Positions 1 through 7,739 of a DNA stretch of 36,934 bases are shown piece after piece. Below the pieces are notes generated by a model. The model did no database searches. It was not told the DNA's origin and saw only the letters and a list, made by a program, of their open reading frames with translations. Position 1 is the stretch's first letter; each line of letters begins with the position of its first letter. Source of the DNA: CAZOWL01 sp964583605 (GTDB lineage Bacteria; Pseudomonadota; Gammaproteobacteria; Chromatiales; Chromatiaceae); contig CAZOWL010000040.1 of assembly GCA_964583605.1 (NCBI GenBank), forward strand, positions 1 to 36,934, written 5' to 3'. A program made the position numbers and the translations under genes.

Positions 1-163
1 CTTCGAGGAGCCCGGTGCGGTAGTTCCGCACGCCGGGATCTGTACGGGGGCGGCCAGGTAACTGGCCGTCCTACCGTGATGCGGCGGTGCGTTGTGACTA
101 CGGACGGGCTAACCGATTCGCACTAGATCTGGCGTCACGGCACTTTGTCGCCACCTGACTAGA
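1..163. other. No gene recognised at the window edge
   Basis: I see no convincing coding region, RNA gene or terminator in these first bases. The next feature is the stop codon of the minus-strand small protein at 164. Any gene upstream lies outside the window. Confidence 0.5.
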
Positions 164-676
164 TCAATACCCGTTGTAGTACCAGCCGTTGTTCCACCCA
201 GCTGGCGGGTAGTTTTGGGTCTGCAGCTCGTCTTTTTCGGGGATCTCGATCGTCGGAGCCTGTTCCGATGAAGCGTCTGATCGATCCGAGTCTTCCAAGG
301 GTACGGAGACTTGCGGTGTCGTGCTTGGCCAGCGGCCTAGCGGCGCGTACCACGGGCCTTGATTCCGGAAGGCCGCACGATCACGGTCGATGCGCTCAAG
401 CCACTCGTCGCGACGCCGCTGCTGCTCTTGCTCACGGGCCTCACGCTGCTCGGCCAACCAAGGATCCTGCCAACGGCGACGTGCCTCGATGGCCTCCTTT
501 GTCGCGCGGCGTTGGGCCTCCCACGCCCGCCGTTGCGCCCTGACCTCATCAAGCCAGGGGGAGCTGCTCTCGACCTGGGCCGGCAAGGTGGATTGGACGC
601 CCGCCGGGTCATCGGCGAAGGCCTCCTCGGCCATGCCATAGGCCATCATCAAGCCGAAGGCCAACAGCGTTACCAT
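164..676 (-). CDS. Small secreted-type, Arg/Glu/Trp-rich hypothetical protein whose 5' end is interrupted by a repeat
   Basis: I do not recognise the family. The 170-residue reading begins MVTLLAFGLMMAYGMAEEAFA, a hydrophobic stretch ending in a plausible AXA signal-peptidase site, then a charged, probably helical middle rich in Arg, Glu, Gln and Trp, and a Tyr/Trp/Asn-rich tail (GWNNGWYYNGY). The frame stays open upstream to a GTG at 832, but 41 of those codons are repeat copy 1 (673-792 plus 3 bp). The ATG at 676 is itself made by the repeat end. Removing the repeat joins MANTTHTAKLAR to LTLLAFGL (or PTLLAFGL) in frame, giving a normal signal peptide with a basic n-region. The original start was therefore probably GTG 832. 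Neither start has a clear Shine-Dalgarno. It lies downstream of map and glnD on the same strand. Export to the periplasm is inferred. Confidence 0.55.
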   Translation of the reverse strand: MVTLLAFGLMMAYGMAEEAFADDPAGVQSTLPAQVESSSPWLDEVRAQRRAWEAQRRATKEAIEARRRWQDPWLAEQREAREQEQQRRRDEWLERIDRDRAAFRNQGPWYAPLGRWPSTTPQVSVPLEDSDRSDASSEQAPTIEIPEKDELQTQNYPPAGWNNGWYYNGY

Positions 677-792
677 GAAATTCGCGAAGCACGTTCGCTC
701 CCTCGCCCTCTGGGAGAGGGTTGGGGTGAGGGAACGATCAGGGACGAGGCGGCATTTCATCGTCCGGGGTGGCTCGCCTCGTCCCATGATCG
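673..792 (-). repeat. Dispersed ~120-bp structured repeat, copy 1
   Basis: Read on the minus strand, this copy starts CGATCATGGGACGAGG and ends CGCGAATTTCATGG. It carries the shared core CCCTCACCCCAACCCTC. The first half folds into a roughly 18-bp imperfect stem (GATCATGGGACGAGGCG against CGCCTCGTCCCTGATC). Flanking triplets on the plus strand are TTA (670-672) and TTG (793-795), an imperfect version of the TTA/TTA flanks seen at copy 3. Element plus one triplet is 123 bp, so it is inserted in frame in the small secreted protein. It encodes no protein of its own. Confidence 0.9.
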
Positions 793-832
793 TTGGGCGG
801 GCGAGCTTGGCGGTGTGCGTTGTGTTGGCCAC

Positions 833-1130
833 GACTGAGATGCCGACGAGACGGGGAGACGTCCGTTAGTTTAATTCATTATTCAATAATATTCCTAACT
901 GCGCCGGTTGGCCCTCGCGGACTGGGCCAGGTCGACCGCCCGGCGCCAGGTGCGTGCTCGCCCGTGCGAGCCGAATCGGTCCGCCCAGTGCCAGCCCGGA
1001 CCAGAACGCGCGTCGCGGTACCGCAAGATTTATCCATAATTTTTTAATGGAATGCAATGCGCGTTCACGCCGCTTGCCCTGGCGGAAATACGGTGGTCGC
1101 TGGCCGAAGACAAGACCAGGGGTCGGGCGC
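833..1130. other. Gap between glnD and the small secreted protein; AT-rich patches, no firm gene
   Basis: This 298-bp gap has two AT-rich patches (about 870-900 and 1027-1052) in an otherwise GC-rich stretch. A minus-strand frame could run from a TTG at 1057 to a stop at 866 (63 codons, starting MHSIKKLWIN and ending LGILLNNELN). It has no recognisable motif and no clear ribosome-binding site, so I do not call it. The patch ATTATTCAATAAT near 880 is a short palindrome. No strong terminator for glnD is seen. Confidence 0.4.
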
Positions 1131-3764
1131 TCAATGACGGGGCGTCTGCTCCAAGCGCCGATGGATCTCGTTGCGCAGGCAGGCAAGGGCGTCCTCGCAT
1201 GTGACGGCTGCGCCCTCCTCGGATGTGATGAAAAACACGTCGTCGACCTCGGCACCGATCGTGGCGATCTTGGCATTGCTAAGGCGGATCCCACAGGCCT
1301 CGAAGACCGAGCCTACGGCAGCAAGGAGACCGGGACGATCGAGTGTGGTGAGCCGCATGACAGTGCGCTGGTTAGCCTCGTCCGGCGCGAAAAAGACGCG
1401 GGTCTCGATCGGGAAGTGCTTGTATTGGCGCGGCATGCGTCGCGCCACCTGCAGCTCGCGGGTGTCCTCATCGCTCAGCGACGCATGGAGGGCGGTCTGA
1501 ATCTCGTGCAGGCGCGCCTCGCCCTCAACTGTGGACCCGTCCTGGTCCAGCACTTGGTAGCTGTTCAAGGCCATTCCGCTGGCGCTTGTGAGGATGCGGG
1601 CATCCATGATGGTCAGACCGAGCTGGTCGAGCATGGCCGTCGTGCGCGCAAAGAGGCTCTGACGGTCGTGCGTGTAGATGAAGACCTCGGTGCCGCCACG
1701 GGCCGTTTGCGGCCGAATCCTGATCAGCGGCAGGCGGCTCGGATCGGCGGCCATCACTAGGCGCGTCTGCCAGGCGATCTCGTCGGGGGAGTTGTGCAGG
1801 AAGAAGTCGCGCGGAAGCGCCTTCCAGAGCGCCGCGCAGGCGTCCGGCTCTTCCCCGTAGCGGCTTACGAGCCGCAGGGCCTCGGAGCGCTTGTGCTCGA
1901 TCAGTTCCTCCTGGGCCTGAGGGTTATCGAGGCCGCGGAGCAACGCGCGTCTGGCGTTGTGGTAGAGCTCGCGCAGTAAGGCCTCGCGCCAGCTGTTCCA
2001 GCGCTCTGGATTGGTACCACGCACATCGGCCACCGTGAGCAGGAAGAGGTAGTCGAGGCGCGTAGGGTCGCCGATCTCGGCAGCGAAGGCTTGAATGACG
2101 TGCGGATCGCCGATGTCCTTACGCTGCGCCGTGATCGACATGATGAGGTGTTTCTCGACGAGCCAGGCCACCAGGCTCGCATCGAAATCGCCGAGGCCGT
2201 GCAGACGGCAGAACTCCCAGGCCTCTCTCGCCCCGATGACGGAATGGTCTCCACCGCGACCTTTGGCGATATCGTGAAATAAGCCGGCCAGGTAGAGGAG
2301 CTCGATCTTCGGGATGCGGCGCGCCACGGCGGTGCAGAGCGGCAGCTCGTCGGCGAGCTCGGGCACCGTGTAGCGGCGCAGGTTCCGCAAGACGTTGAGG
2401 GTGTGCTCGTCGACTGTGTAGACATGGAAGAGATCGTACTGCATCCGGCCAACGATGTTCGCGAATGCCGGGATGTAGGCCGCTAGCACACCATAGCGGT
2501 TCATGCGCCTCAGGGCCCGATTGACGCCGACTGGTTGGCGAAGGATCTCCATGAAGAGGCTGCGCGCGCGCAGGTCGGCACGGAATCCGTCATCGATCAG
2601 GTGACGATGCTCGCGGATCAGGCGAATGGTGCTCGCGCGCACGCCCTGTAGGTGTGGATGGGTCTGCAACATCAGGAAGACTTCCAGCAGGGCCCGCGGA
2701 CACCGCTTGAAGACCTGATCGTGCGTCACCTCTAGGAACCCGCTCCGGCATTGGAAACGGCGGTTGATGGGTACCGGGGGCCCCAACCGATCGTGCAGCA
2801 GGATTGCCTCGTCGAAGAGCTGCAGCAGCATCTCGTTGAGCCGGTTGAGCTCCACCACCACACGGTAGTACTGCTGCATGAACTGCTCGACGGCGAGATT
2901 GTTCGGGCCGTCGCTGTAGCCAAACTGTCCGGCCAGCGTGCGCTGATAGTCGAACAGGAGCCGATCCTCTCGGCGACCTGTCAGACGGTGCAGCGCGAAG
3001 CGGATGCGCCAGAGTAGGGTCTGTCCGGAGATCAAGGATGCGTGCTCGGCCTCGGTAAGAAAACCGTGCTCGACCAAGTCGTGGAGGGTACGAGCCGCGA
3101 AATGACGCTTGGCGACCCACCCGATCATCTGAATGTCCCGGAGACCGCCCGGGTTCTCTTTGATGTTCGGCTCGAGGTTGTAGGCCGTGTCCCCGTATTT
3201 GTGCCAGCGTGCCTGCTGCTCGGCGATCTTGGCGGAGAAGTAGCGGTCGCTGGGCCAGATCTCGCTGGGCGCGATCGCGCGGCGCATCGCCTCGAACAGA
3301 CCGCCATGGCCTGCCAAGAGCCGTGATTCGATCAGGTTGGTCACGACCGTGACGTCGCGCGCGGCCAGGCTGATGCATTCCTCGACGGTGCGTACGCTGT
3401 GCCCGGGCTGAAGCCCGATGTCGAACAGCTGGGTGATGAAGCGCTCGGTCGGCTCGCTGAGGGTCGAGCAGGCCGCTGGGGCGAGAAGGATCAGGATGTC
3501 CACATCCGAGGCCGGGTGCAGCTCTTGCCGGCCGTAGCCGCCTACGGCGACCAAGGCCGCGTCGCACTCCTCGGGCATCACTTGCTCCCAGAGCTCGCAG
3601 AGCAGTGCGTCGATCAGCCGACTGTGGTCGTGTACCAGCTCGGTGACGGGGATCCCGTGGTCAAAGCGCTCGAAGAGTGCCGCGATCCCGGTCCGCAGGC
3701 GCTCGCGGTAAAGGCCGACGATCGGAGATAGGTGGCTGACTTGGGCGAGCTGTGGTGATGACAT
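1131..3764 (-). CDS. glnD: Bifunctional uridylyltransferase / uridylyl-removing enzyme GlnD
   Basis: GlnD senses glutamine and adds or removes UMP on the PII proteins GlnB/GlnK, setting nitrogen regulation; it acts in the cytosol. The 877-residue protein matches the family length (about 850-900). Visible domains are an N-terminal nucleotidyltransferase with GGYGRQELHPASDVDIL at residues 75-91 (the catalytic GG...DxD pattern), a central HD phosphohydrolase with LFHDIAKGRGGDHS near residues 490-505, and two C-terminal ACT domains starting near residues 690 and 800, which bind glutamine. It follows map on the same strand after 175 bp, the arrangement found in many gammaproteobacteria. The ATG at 3764 gives the normal N-terminus. 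Complete and intact. Confidence 0.97.
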   Translation of the reverse strand: MSSPQLAQVSHLSPIVGLYRERLRTGIAALFERFDHGIPVTELVHDHSRLIDALLCELWEQVMPEECDAALVAVGGYGRQELHPASDVDILILLAPAACSTLSEPTERFITQLFDIGLQPGHSVRTVEECISLAARDVTVVTNLIESRLLAGHGGLFEAMRRAIAPSEIWPSDRYFSAKIAEQQARWHKYGDTAYNLEPNIKENPGGLRDIQMIGWVAKRHFAARTLHDLVEHGFLTEAEHASLISGQTLLWRIRFALHRLTGRREDRLLFDYQRTLAGQFGYSDGPNNLAVEQFMQQYYRVVVELNRLNEMLLQLFDEAILLHDRLGPPVPINRRFQCRSGFLEVTHDQVFKRCPRALLEVFLMLQTHPHLQGVRASTIRLIREHRHLIDDGFRADLRARSLFMEILRQPVGVNRALRRMNRYGVLAAYIPAFANIVGRMQYDLFHVYTVDEHTLNVLRNLRRYTVPELADELPLCTAVARRIPKIELLYLAGLFHDIAKGRGGDHSVIGAREAWEFCRLHGLGDFDASLVAWLVEKHLIMSITAQRKDIGDPHVIQAFAAEIGDPTRLDYLFLLTVADVRGTNPERWNSWREALLRELYHNARRALLRGLDNPQAQEELIEHKRSEALRLVSRYGEEPDACAALWKALPRDFFLHNSPDEIAWQTRLVMAADPSRLPLIRIRPQTARGGTEVFIYTHDRQSLFARTTAMLDQLGLTIMDARILTSASGMALNSYQVLDQDGSTVEGEARLHEIQTALHASLSDEDTRELQVARRMPRQYKHFPIETRVFFAPDEANQRTVMRLTTLDRPGLLAAVGSVFEACGIRLSNAKIATIGAEVDDVFFITSEEGAAVTCEDALACLRNEIHRRLEQTPRH

Positions 3765-3939
3765 CGGCGTCTCGTGGGCGTAGGCGTGGTGTCGATGGAC
3801 CAGTGGAAATCACCTGGCAGAGTGCTTAGCACACTCAGGCGCGCCCATTCTGTGGTCCTGCTCAGGATGGCGCCACGCGTTGGGCAGTCACGTGCGGCGT
3901 CCGCCCGGAAGGCGGTGTCCAGGAAAGTCAGGCAGCGTC

Positions 3940-4743
3940 TTATACGTTGCCCGTCAGCCCCCGCTCCTCGGCGCGCAGCGTCAAGATCTCATGGCCCTGC
4001 TCGGTGACCAGGATCGTGTGCTCCCACTGGGCCGAGAGGCTGCGATCCTTAGTCACGACTGTCCAGCCGTCCGGAAGTAGCTTGATGTAACGCTTGCCAG
4101 CGTTGACCATTGGCTCCACCGTAAAGCACATGCCGGGCTCGAGCACAAGCCCGGTGCCGGCCTTACCGTAATGGAGTACCTGCGGGTCTTCGTGGAACTC
4201 GCGACCGATGCCGTGGCCACAGTATTCGCGAACGACCGAGTAGCTGTGGGCCTCGGCATAGCGCTGGATAGCTTGGCCGATGTCACCGAGCGTCGCGCCC
4301 GGTCGGACTTGCGCGATCCCTTGATGCATCGCTTCTTGCGTGACCTTCATCAGGCGGCGCGCTTGGATGGAGGCCTCACCGACGGCAAACATCTTGCTAC
4401 TGTCCCCGTGATACCCGTCTTTGATCACGGTGATATCGATGTTCAAGATGTCTCCCTTCTTCAGGCGCTTGGGGCCGGGGATCCCGTGGCAAACCTGGTG
4501 GTTGACAGAGGTGCAGATCGAGCGGGGGAAGCCGCGGTAGTTCAGCGGCGCCGGCACGGCCTGTTGCACTCCGGTGATGAAGTCGTGGCAGAGGCGGTCG
4601 AGCTCGTCAGTCGTGACCCCCGGCTGGATATGCTCGCCGATCATCTCCAGCACATCGGCAGCCAAACGGCCGGCGACGCGCATCTTGGCGATCTCTTCGG
4701 CACTCTTGATCGGTACGCTTACGGTACGGGTGACTGCATCCAC
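3940..4743 (-). CDS. map: Methionine aminopeptidase, type I
   Basis: This enzyme removes the initiator methionine from nascent proteins at the ribosome. The 267-residue protein has the full pita-bread fold. All five metal ligands can be placed: D103 (NIDITV), D114 (YHGDSSKMF), H177 (YCGHGIG), E210 (FTVEPM) and E241 (WEHT). The HGIPGP motif is also present. Starting at ATG 4743 gives about ten more N-terminal residues than the E. coli protein; M21 (KMRVAGRL) is inside the conserved fold and cannot be the start. It is divergent from rpsB across a 303-bp regulatory region, the classic map/rpsB arrangement, and glnD follows it. Confidence 0.97.
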   Translation of the reverse strand: MDAVTRTVSVPIKSAEEIAKMRVAGRLAADVLEMIGEHIQPGVTTDELDRLCHDFITGVQQAVPAPLNYRGFPRSICTSVNHQVCHGIPGPKRLKKGDILNIDITVIKDGYHGDSSKMFAVGEASIQARRLMKVTQEAMHQGIAQVRPGATLGDIGQAIQRYAEAHSYSVVREYCGHGIGREFHEDPQVLHYGKAGTGLVLEPGMCFTVEPMVNAGKRYIKLLPDGWTVVTKDRSLSAQWEHTILVTEQGHEILTLRAEERGLTGNV

Positions 4744-4783
4744 GCTGAGACCTGACTACTGCAGAGCGACAGCCATGAGGGAT

Positions 4784-4812
4784 TTGCTCAGGCTAAGTAG
4801 CTATGGTATAAG
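4784..4812 (+). promoter_or_regulatory. Probable sigma-70 promoter of rpsB-tsf
   Basis: A -35 hexamer TTGCTC (4784-4789) and a -10 hexamer TATAAG (4807-4812) are separated by 17 bp. Transcription would start near 4819 and leave a leader of about 230 nt before the rpsB GTG. The same short segment reads TCTTATACC on the other strand, so a weak -10 for map may overlap it. The call rests on consensus match and position only. Confidence 0.55.
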
Positions 4813-4870
4813 ACTAAGCTCTTTACCGTAAACTAGCCGCGTGCAGGCAGCAAGTACGGTAGGCGGGCCC

Positions 4871-4904
4871 AAAGCGAAAAACGGTTGTTTTTCGCTTTTG
4901 TTTT
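4871..4904 (+). terminator. Leader hairpin and T-tract: possible rpsB attenuator or terminator
   Basis: AAAGCGAAAAAC (4871-4882) and GTTTTTCGCTTT (4887-4898) form a perfect 12-bp stem with a GGTT loop, followed by TGTTTT. It lies inside the rpsB leader about 50 nt after the predicted transcription start, so it could act as an attenuator; it could also stop antisense transcription. Gammaproteobacterial rpsB leaders are known to carry S2-responsive elements (t44/rpsB leader), but I cannot show that this stem belongs to that motif. Confidence 0.5.
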
Positions 4905-5046
4905 AGGTCGCACCGTCAAGCGCCGATATCAAGCTGCTTTGCACCACCGTAATCCGCACGCGCGCCGTCACAGAGAGCCGGGTGCCTGGGAGGGTCGCTT
5001 CCTGGGGCGCGTGGAGGCCTAACCCAGTCTAATCGAGGCAGATCCC

Positions 5047-5817
5047 GTGAACGAGATAACCATGCGCCAGATGCTGGAGGCAGGGGTCCACTTTGGCCAT
5101 CAGACGCGCTATTGGAACCCCAAGATGGCCACCTTCATCTTCGGCCAACGCAACAAGATCCACATCGTCAATCTTGAGAAGACCTTGCCGCTGTTCCGCG
5201 AGGCGGCGAATTTTGTCGGCACCTTGACCGCAAACGGCGGTAAGGTGCTGTTCGTGGGCACCAAACGTGCCGCGCGGGAGGCCATTCGCGATGAGGCCAA
5301 GCGCTGCGGCGCGCCCTATGTGAACCACCGCTGGCTGGGCGGGATGCTGACAAATTTCAAGACGATACGGCAATCGATCAAGCGCCTTAAAGAGCTGGAG
5401 GCGATGTTCGAAGACGGCTCAATCGAGCGATTCAGCAAGAAGGAGGCGCTCGATCTAAGCCGAGAGCGTGACAAGCTCGATCGCAGCCTCGGTGGCATCA
5501 AGGACATGGATCATCTGCCGGATGCCCTCTTCGTCGTCGATGTCGGCCACGAGAAGATTGCCGTCACGGAGGCGAACAAGCTCGGGATCCCGGTTGTGGG
5601 TATCGTTGATACCAATAACGACCCTAGCAAGATCGACTACGTCATCCCCGGCAATGATGATGCCATACGCGCTGTACGCCTCTACATCCAGGGCATCGCC
5701 GACGCCGTGCTCGATGGCCGCGCCACGGCAGCAGCTGTGGTCTCCGGTCGCGGAGACGCTGGCGAGGAGGATCCGGCTCCCAGCGCCAGCCCGGCCGGCG
5801 AGACCGTTGCCGGCTGA
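5047..5817 (+). CDS. rpsB: 30S ribosomal protein S2
   Basis: S2 is a structural protein of the small ribosomal subunit and is needed for S1 binding. The 256-residue sequence carries the hallmark MRQMLEAGVHFGHQTRYWNPKM near the N-terminus, and VNHRWLGGMLTN, GIVDTNNDP and IPGNDDAIRA further on. The start is GTG 5047 with GAGG eight bases upstream, and the N-terminal length agrees with the family. The last 20 or so residues are an Ala/Gly/Glu tail, which is variable in this family. It is co-transcribed with tsf, from which it is separated by a 194-bp gap carrying repeat copy 2. Confidence 0.98.
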   Translation: MNEITMRQMLEAGVHFGHQTRYWNPKMATFIFGQRNKIHIVNLEKTLPLFREAANFVGTLTANGGKVLFVGTKRAAREAIRDEAKRCGAPYVNHRWLGGMLTNFKTIRQSIKRLKELEAMFEDGSIERFSKKEALDLSRERDKLDRSLGGIKDMDHLPDALFVVDVGHEKIAVTEANKLGIPVVGIVDTNNDPSKIDYVIPGNDDAIRAVRLYIQGIADAVLDGRATAAAVVSGRGDAGEEDPAPSASPAGETVAG

Positions 5818-5820
5818 TTG

Positions 5821-5842
5821 CGCGACCGCCGCGGCGGTTGCG
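5821..5842. repeat. Inverted repeat after rpsB
   Basis: CGCGACCGCCG and CGGCGGTTGCG form an 11-bp near-perfect palindrome (one mismatch, a G-T pair in RNA) starting three bases after the rpsB stop. As RNA it would fold with a CGCG loop. No T-tract follows, so it is not an intrinsic terminator. It might stabilise the rpsB 3' end or lower tsf readthrough. Confidence 0.35.
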
Positions 5843-5849
5843 AGCCCAC

Positions 5850-5967
5850 CGATCATGGGCGGGGCGAGTCACCCCAGGCGATGACATGTCGCCTCGCCCC
5901 TGATCGTTCCCTCACCCCAACCCTCTCCCAGAGGGCGGGGGAGGAACGTGGCTCGCGAATTTCATCG
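5850..5967 (+). repeat. Dispersed ~120-bp structured repeat, copy 2
   Basis: This copy lies between rpsB and tsf in the direction of transcription. It starts CGATCATGGGCGGGGCG, has the core CCCTCACCCCAACCCTC and ends GCGAATTTCATCG. The right flank is TAA (5968-5970) like the others, but the left triplet is CAC, so no target duplication remains. It is the most diverged copy and probably the oldest. It is transcribed as part of the rpsB-tsf mRNA and would form the strong hairpin there. Confidence 0.88.
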
Positions 5968-5969
5968 TA

Positions 5970-5997
5970 AGAGATCCTGACACTAGAGATCCTGACA
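5970..5997 (+). repeat. 13-bp direct repeat before tsf
   Basis: AGAGATCCTGACA occurs twice (5970-5982 and 5985-5997), separated by CT, directly after repeat copy 2 and just upstream of the tsf ribosome-binding site. It looks like a local duplication next to the element boundary. Confidence 0.8.
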
Positions 5998-6011
5998 GAG
6001 GAACAGCTGTA

Positions 6012-6905
6012 ATGGCCATTTCAGCCACATTGGTGAAGGAGCTCCGCGAGCGCACCGGCGCCGGGATGATGGAATGTAAGAAGGCGCTCGTCGATGCCGC
6101 GGGCGATATCGAGGCCGCCATCGAGATGATGCGCAAATCGGGCCAGGCCAAGGCGGCCAAGAAGGCTGGCCGGGTGGCCGCCGAAGGGATGGTCGTGATT
6201 GCCATCGTCGACGACGGAAGACGCGCTGTGATCGTGGAGATCAACTGCGAAACGGATTTCGTGGCCAAGGACGGGGGCTTCGCCACCTTCGCGGAAGCGG
6301 TGGCACAGTGCGCCCTGACGGGTGACGCCCCAGATGTCGCGACCCTGATGGCAAAGCCTTGCCCGAGCGCGGACGGGGAGTCTCAAACGCTGGCGGATGT
6401 GCGTACGGCCCTGATCGCGAAGATCGGCGAGAACATCCAAGTGCGGCGGCTGCTGCGCTTCGATGACGTGCAAGGGAAGCTCTACAGCTATCGCCACGGG
6501 GTGCGTATCGGTGTGGTCGTTGAGCTCGACGGCGGCGACGGCGAGCTTGGGAAGGACATCGCGATGCACATCGCGGCAAGCCGCCCTGCATGTATACGAG
6601 CTGATGACGTCGATGTCGCGACGCTGGAGAAGGAGCGCGAGATCTATCGCGCGCAGGCCATCGACGAAGGCAAGCCCGAGACGGTCGTGGACAAGATCGT
6701 GGAGGGTCGCGTCCGCAAGTACCTCGAGGAGGTCACCCTGCTGGGGCAGCCCTTTGTGAAAGATCCCGATCTCTCGATCGCCGAGCTGCTCAAGCAAAAC
6801 GGCGCCGAGGTACGGCGCTTCGTGCGCGTCGAGGTTGGCGAAGGGATCGAGAAGCGCCAGGAGAATTTTGCCGACGAGGTGCTAGCCCAAGTTCGCGGAT
6901 CCTGA
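6012..6905 (+). CDS. tsf: Elongation factor Ts
   Basis: EF-Ts exchanges GDP for GTP on EF-Tu during translation elongation. The 297-residue protein shows the N-terminal UBA-like domain with LRERTGAGMMECKKAL (residues 11-26) and the core TDFVAKD motif that contacts EF-Tu. Length is normal for gammaproteobacteria (about 280-300). ATG 6012 is preceded by GAGGAA at 5998-6003. It pairs with rpsB as in nearly all bacteria, with pyrH following. Confidence 0.98.
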   Translation: MAISATLVKELRERTGAGMMECKKALVDAAGDIEAAIEMMRKSGQAKAAKKAGRVAAEGMVVIAIVDDGRRAVIVEINCETDFVAKDGGFATFAEAVAQCALTGDAPDVATLMAKPCPSADGESQTLADVRTALIAKIGENIQVRRLLRFDDVQGKLYSYRHGVRIGVVVELDGGDGELGKDIAMHIAASRPACIRADDVDVATLEKEREIYRAQAIDEGKPETVVDKIVEGRVRKYLEEVTLLGQPFVKDPDLSIAELLKQNGAEVRRFVRVEVGEGIEKRQENFADEVLAQVRGS

Positions 6906-6959
6906 GAACGCCGCCAGTTTAGGGGCGCAGCGGAACAGACCCCACCGTCGCCCCCTGGG

Positions 6960-6990
6960 TTGTTCAACCTTCCGGATGATCCGGTATATG
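6960..6990 (+). promoter_or_regulatory. Possible promoter/operator before pyrH
   Basis: A palindrome CCGGAT-G-ATCCGG (6972-6984) lies between a TTGTTC (6960-6965) and a TATATG (6985-6990); these could serve as -35 and -10 with a long 19-bp spacer. It may be an operator or simply a small hairpin. Weak consensus, so low confidence. Confidence 0.25.
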
Positions 6991-7013
6991 GTTAAGAAGA
7001 GGGAGGCGTAATC

Positions 7014-7736
7014 GTGGCCGCGGGTCCATACCGGCGAGTGCTCCTCAAGCTGAGCGGTGAGGCCCTCCTGGGCGAGCAAGGGTACGGGATCGATCCGCAG
7101 GTCCTGGCTCGCCTCGCCGTCGAGATACGCGAGCTGGTCACGATGGGCTTCCAGATGGCCCTCGTCATCGGCGGCGGGAACATCTTCCGTGGCGCTGGGC
7201 TTGCCGCCGCCGGCATGGATCGCGTCTCGGCCGACCACATGGGCATGTTGGCAACTGTCATGAATGCCTTAGCGATGCAGGATGCCCTCGAGCGTGAGCA
7301 GGTGCCAACGCGCGTCATGTCCGCGATCCGGATCAATCAGGTGTGCGAGGATTACATCCGCCGTCGCGCGGTGCGCCACCTGGAAAAGGGCCGGGTCACC
7401 ATCTTCGCCGCGGGTACGGGAAATCCCTTCTTCACGACCGATTCGGCGGCAAGCCTCCGCGCCATTGAGATCGAGGCCGACCTCTTGATCAAGGCAACCA
7501 AGGTCGACGGCGTCTACTCGGCCGACCCGATCACGCACCCGGAGGCCACCTTCTACTCTCGCTTAACATACAATCAGGCCCTGCGCGAAGATCTGCGCGT
7601 GATGGATGCGACGGCGATCGTCTTGTGCCGCGAGAATCGACTGCCTCTGCGCGTGATGAATATCACCACGCCGGGGGCCTTGCGGCGTTTGTTGTCTGGC
7701 GAGGAGCTCGGATCGCTAGTAGAGAGTGGTGACTGA
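7014..7736 (+). CDS. pyrH: Uridylate kinase (UMP kinase)
   Basis: PyrH phosphorylates UMP to UDP with ATP; the bacterial enzyme is a hexamer of the amino-acid-kinase fold. The 240-residue protein has YRRVLLKLSGEALLG at the N-terminus, the glycine-rich VIGGGNIFRG, the FAAGTGNPFFTTDSAA nucleotide-site motif and LLIKATKVDGVYSADP. GTG 7014 is chosen because a strong GGGAGG lies about eight bases upstream. frr follows after only 3 bp. Confidence 0.98.
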   Translation: MAAGPYRRVLLKLSGEALLGEQGYGIDPQVLARLAVEIRELVTMGFQMALVIGGGNIFRGAGLAAAGMDRVSADHMGMLATVMNALAMQDALEREQVPTRVMSAIRINQVCEDYIRRRAVRHLEKGRVTIFAAGTGNPFFTTDSAASLRAIEIEADLLIKATKVDGVYSADPITHPEATFYSRLTYNQALREDLRVMDATAIVLCRENRLPLRVMNITTPGALRRLLSGEELGSLVESGD

Positions 7737-7739
7737 GAG

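Larger units (their letters stand above)
4744..5046. promoter_or_regulatory. map/rpsB divergent intergenic region and rpsB leader
   Basis: This gap holds the rpsB promoter, the 12-bp leader hairpin and about 140 nt of GC-rich leader after it, ending in GAGG (5035-5038) eight bases before the rpsB GTG. In related bacteria this leader mediates feedback repression by ribosomal protein S2, which is inferred here from position. No protein gene is visible. Confidence 0.55.

Noticed and set aside
866..1294. 142-codon minus-strand frame overlapping the glnD 3' end
   Set aside because: Most of its N-terminal half is glnD in another frame. The remaining part has no motif or ribosome-binding site.
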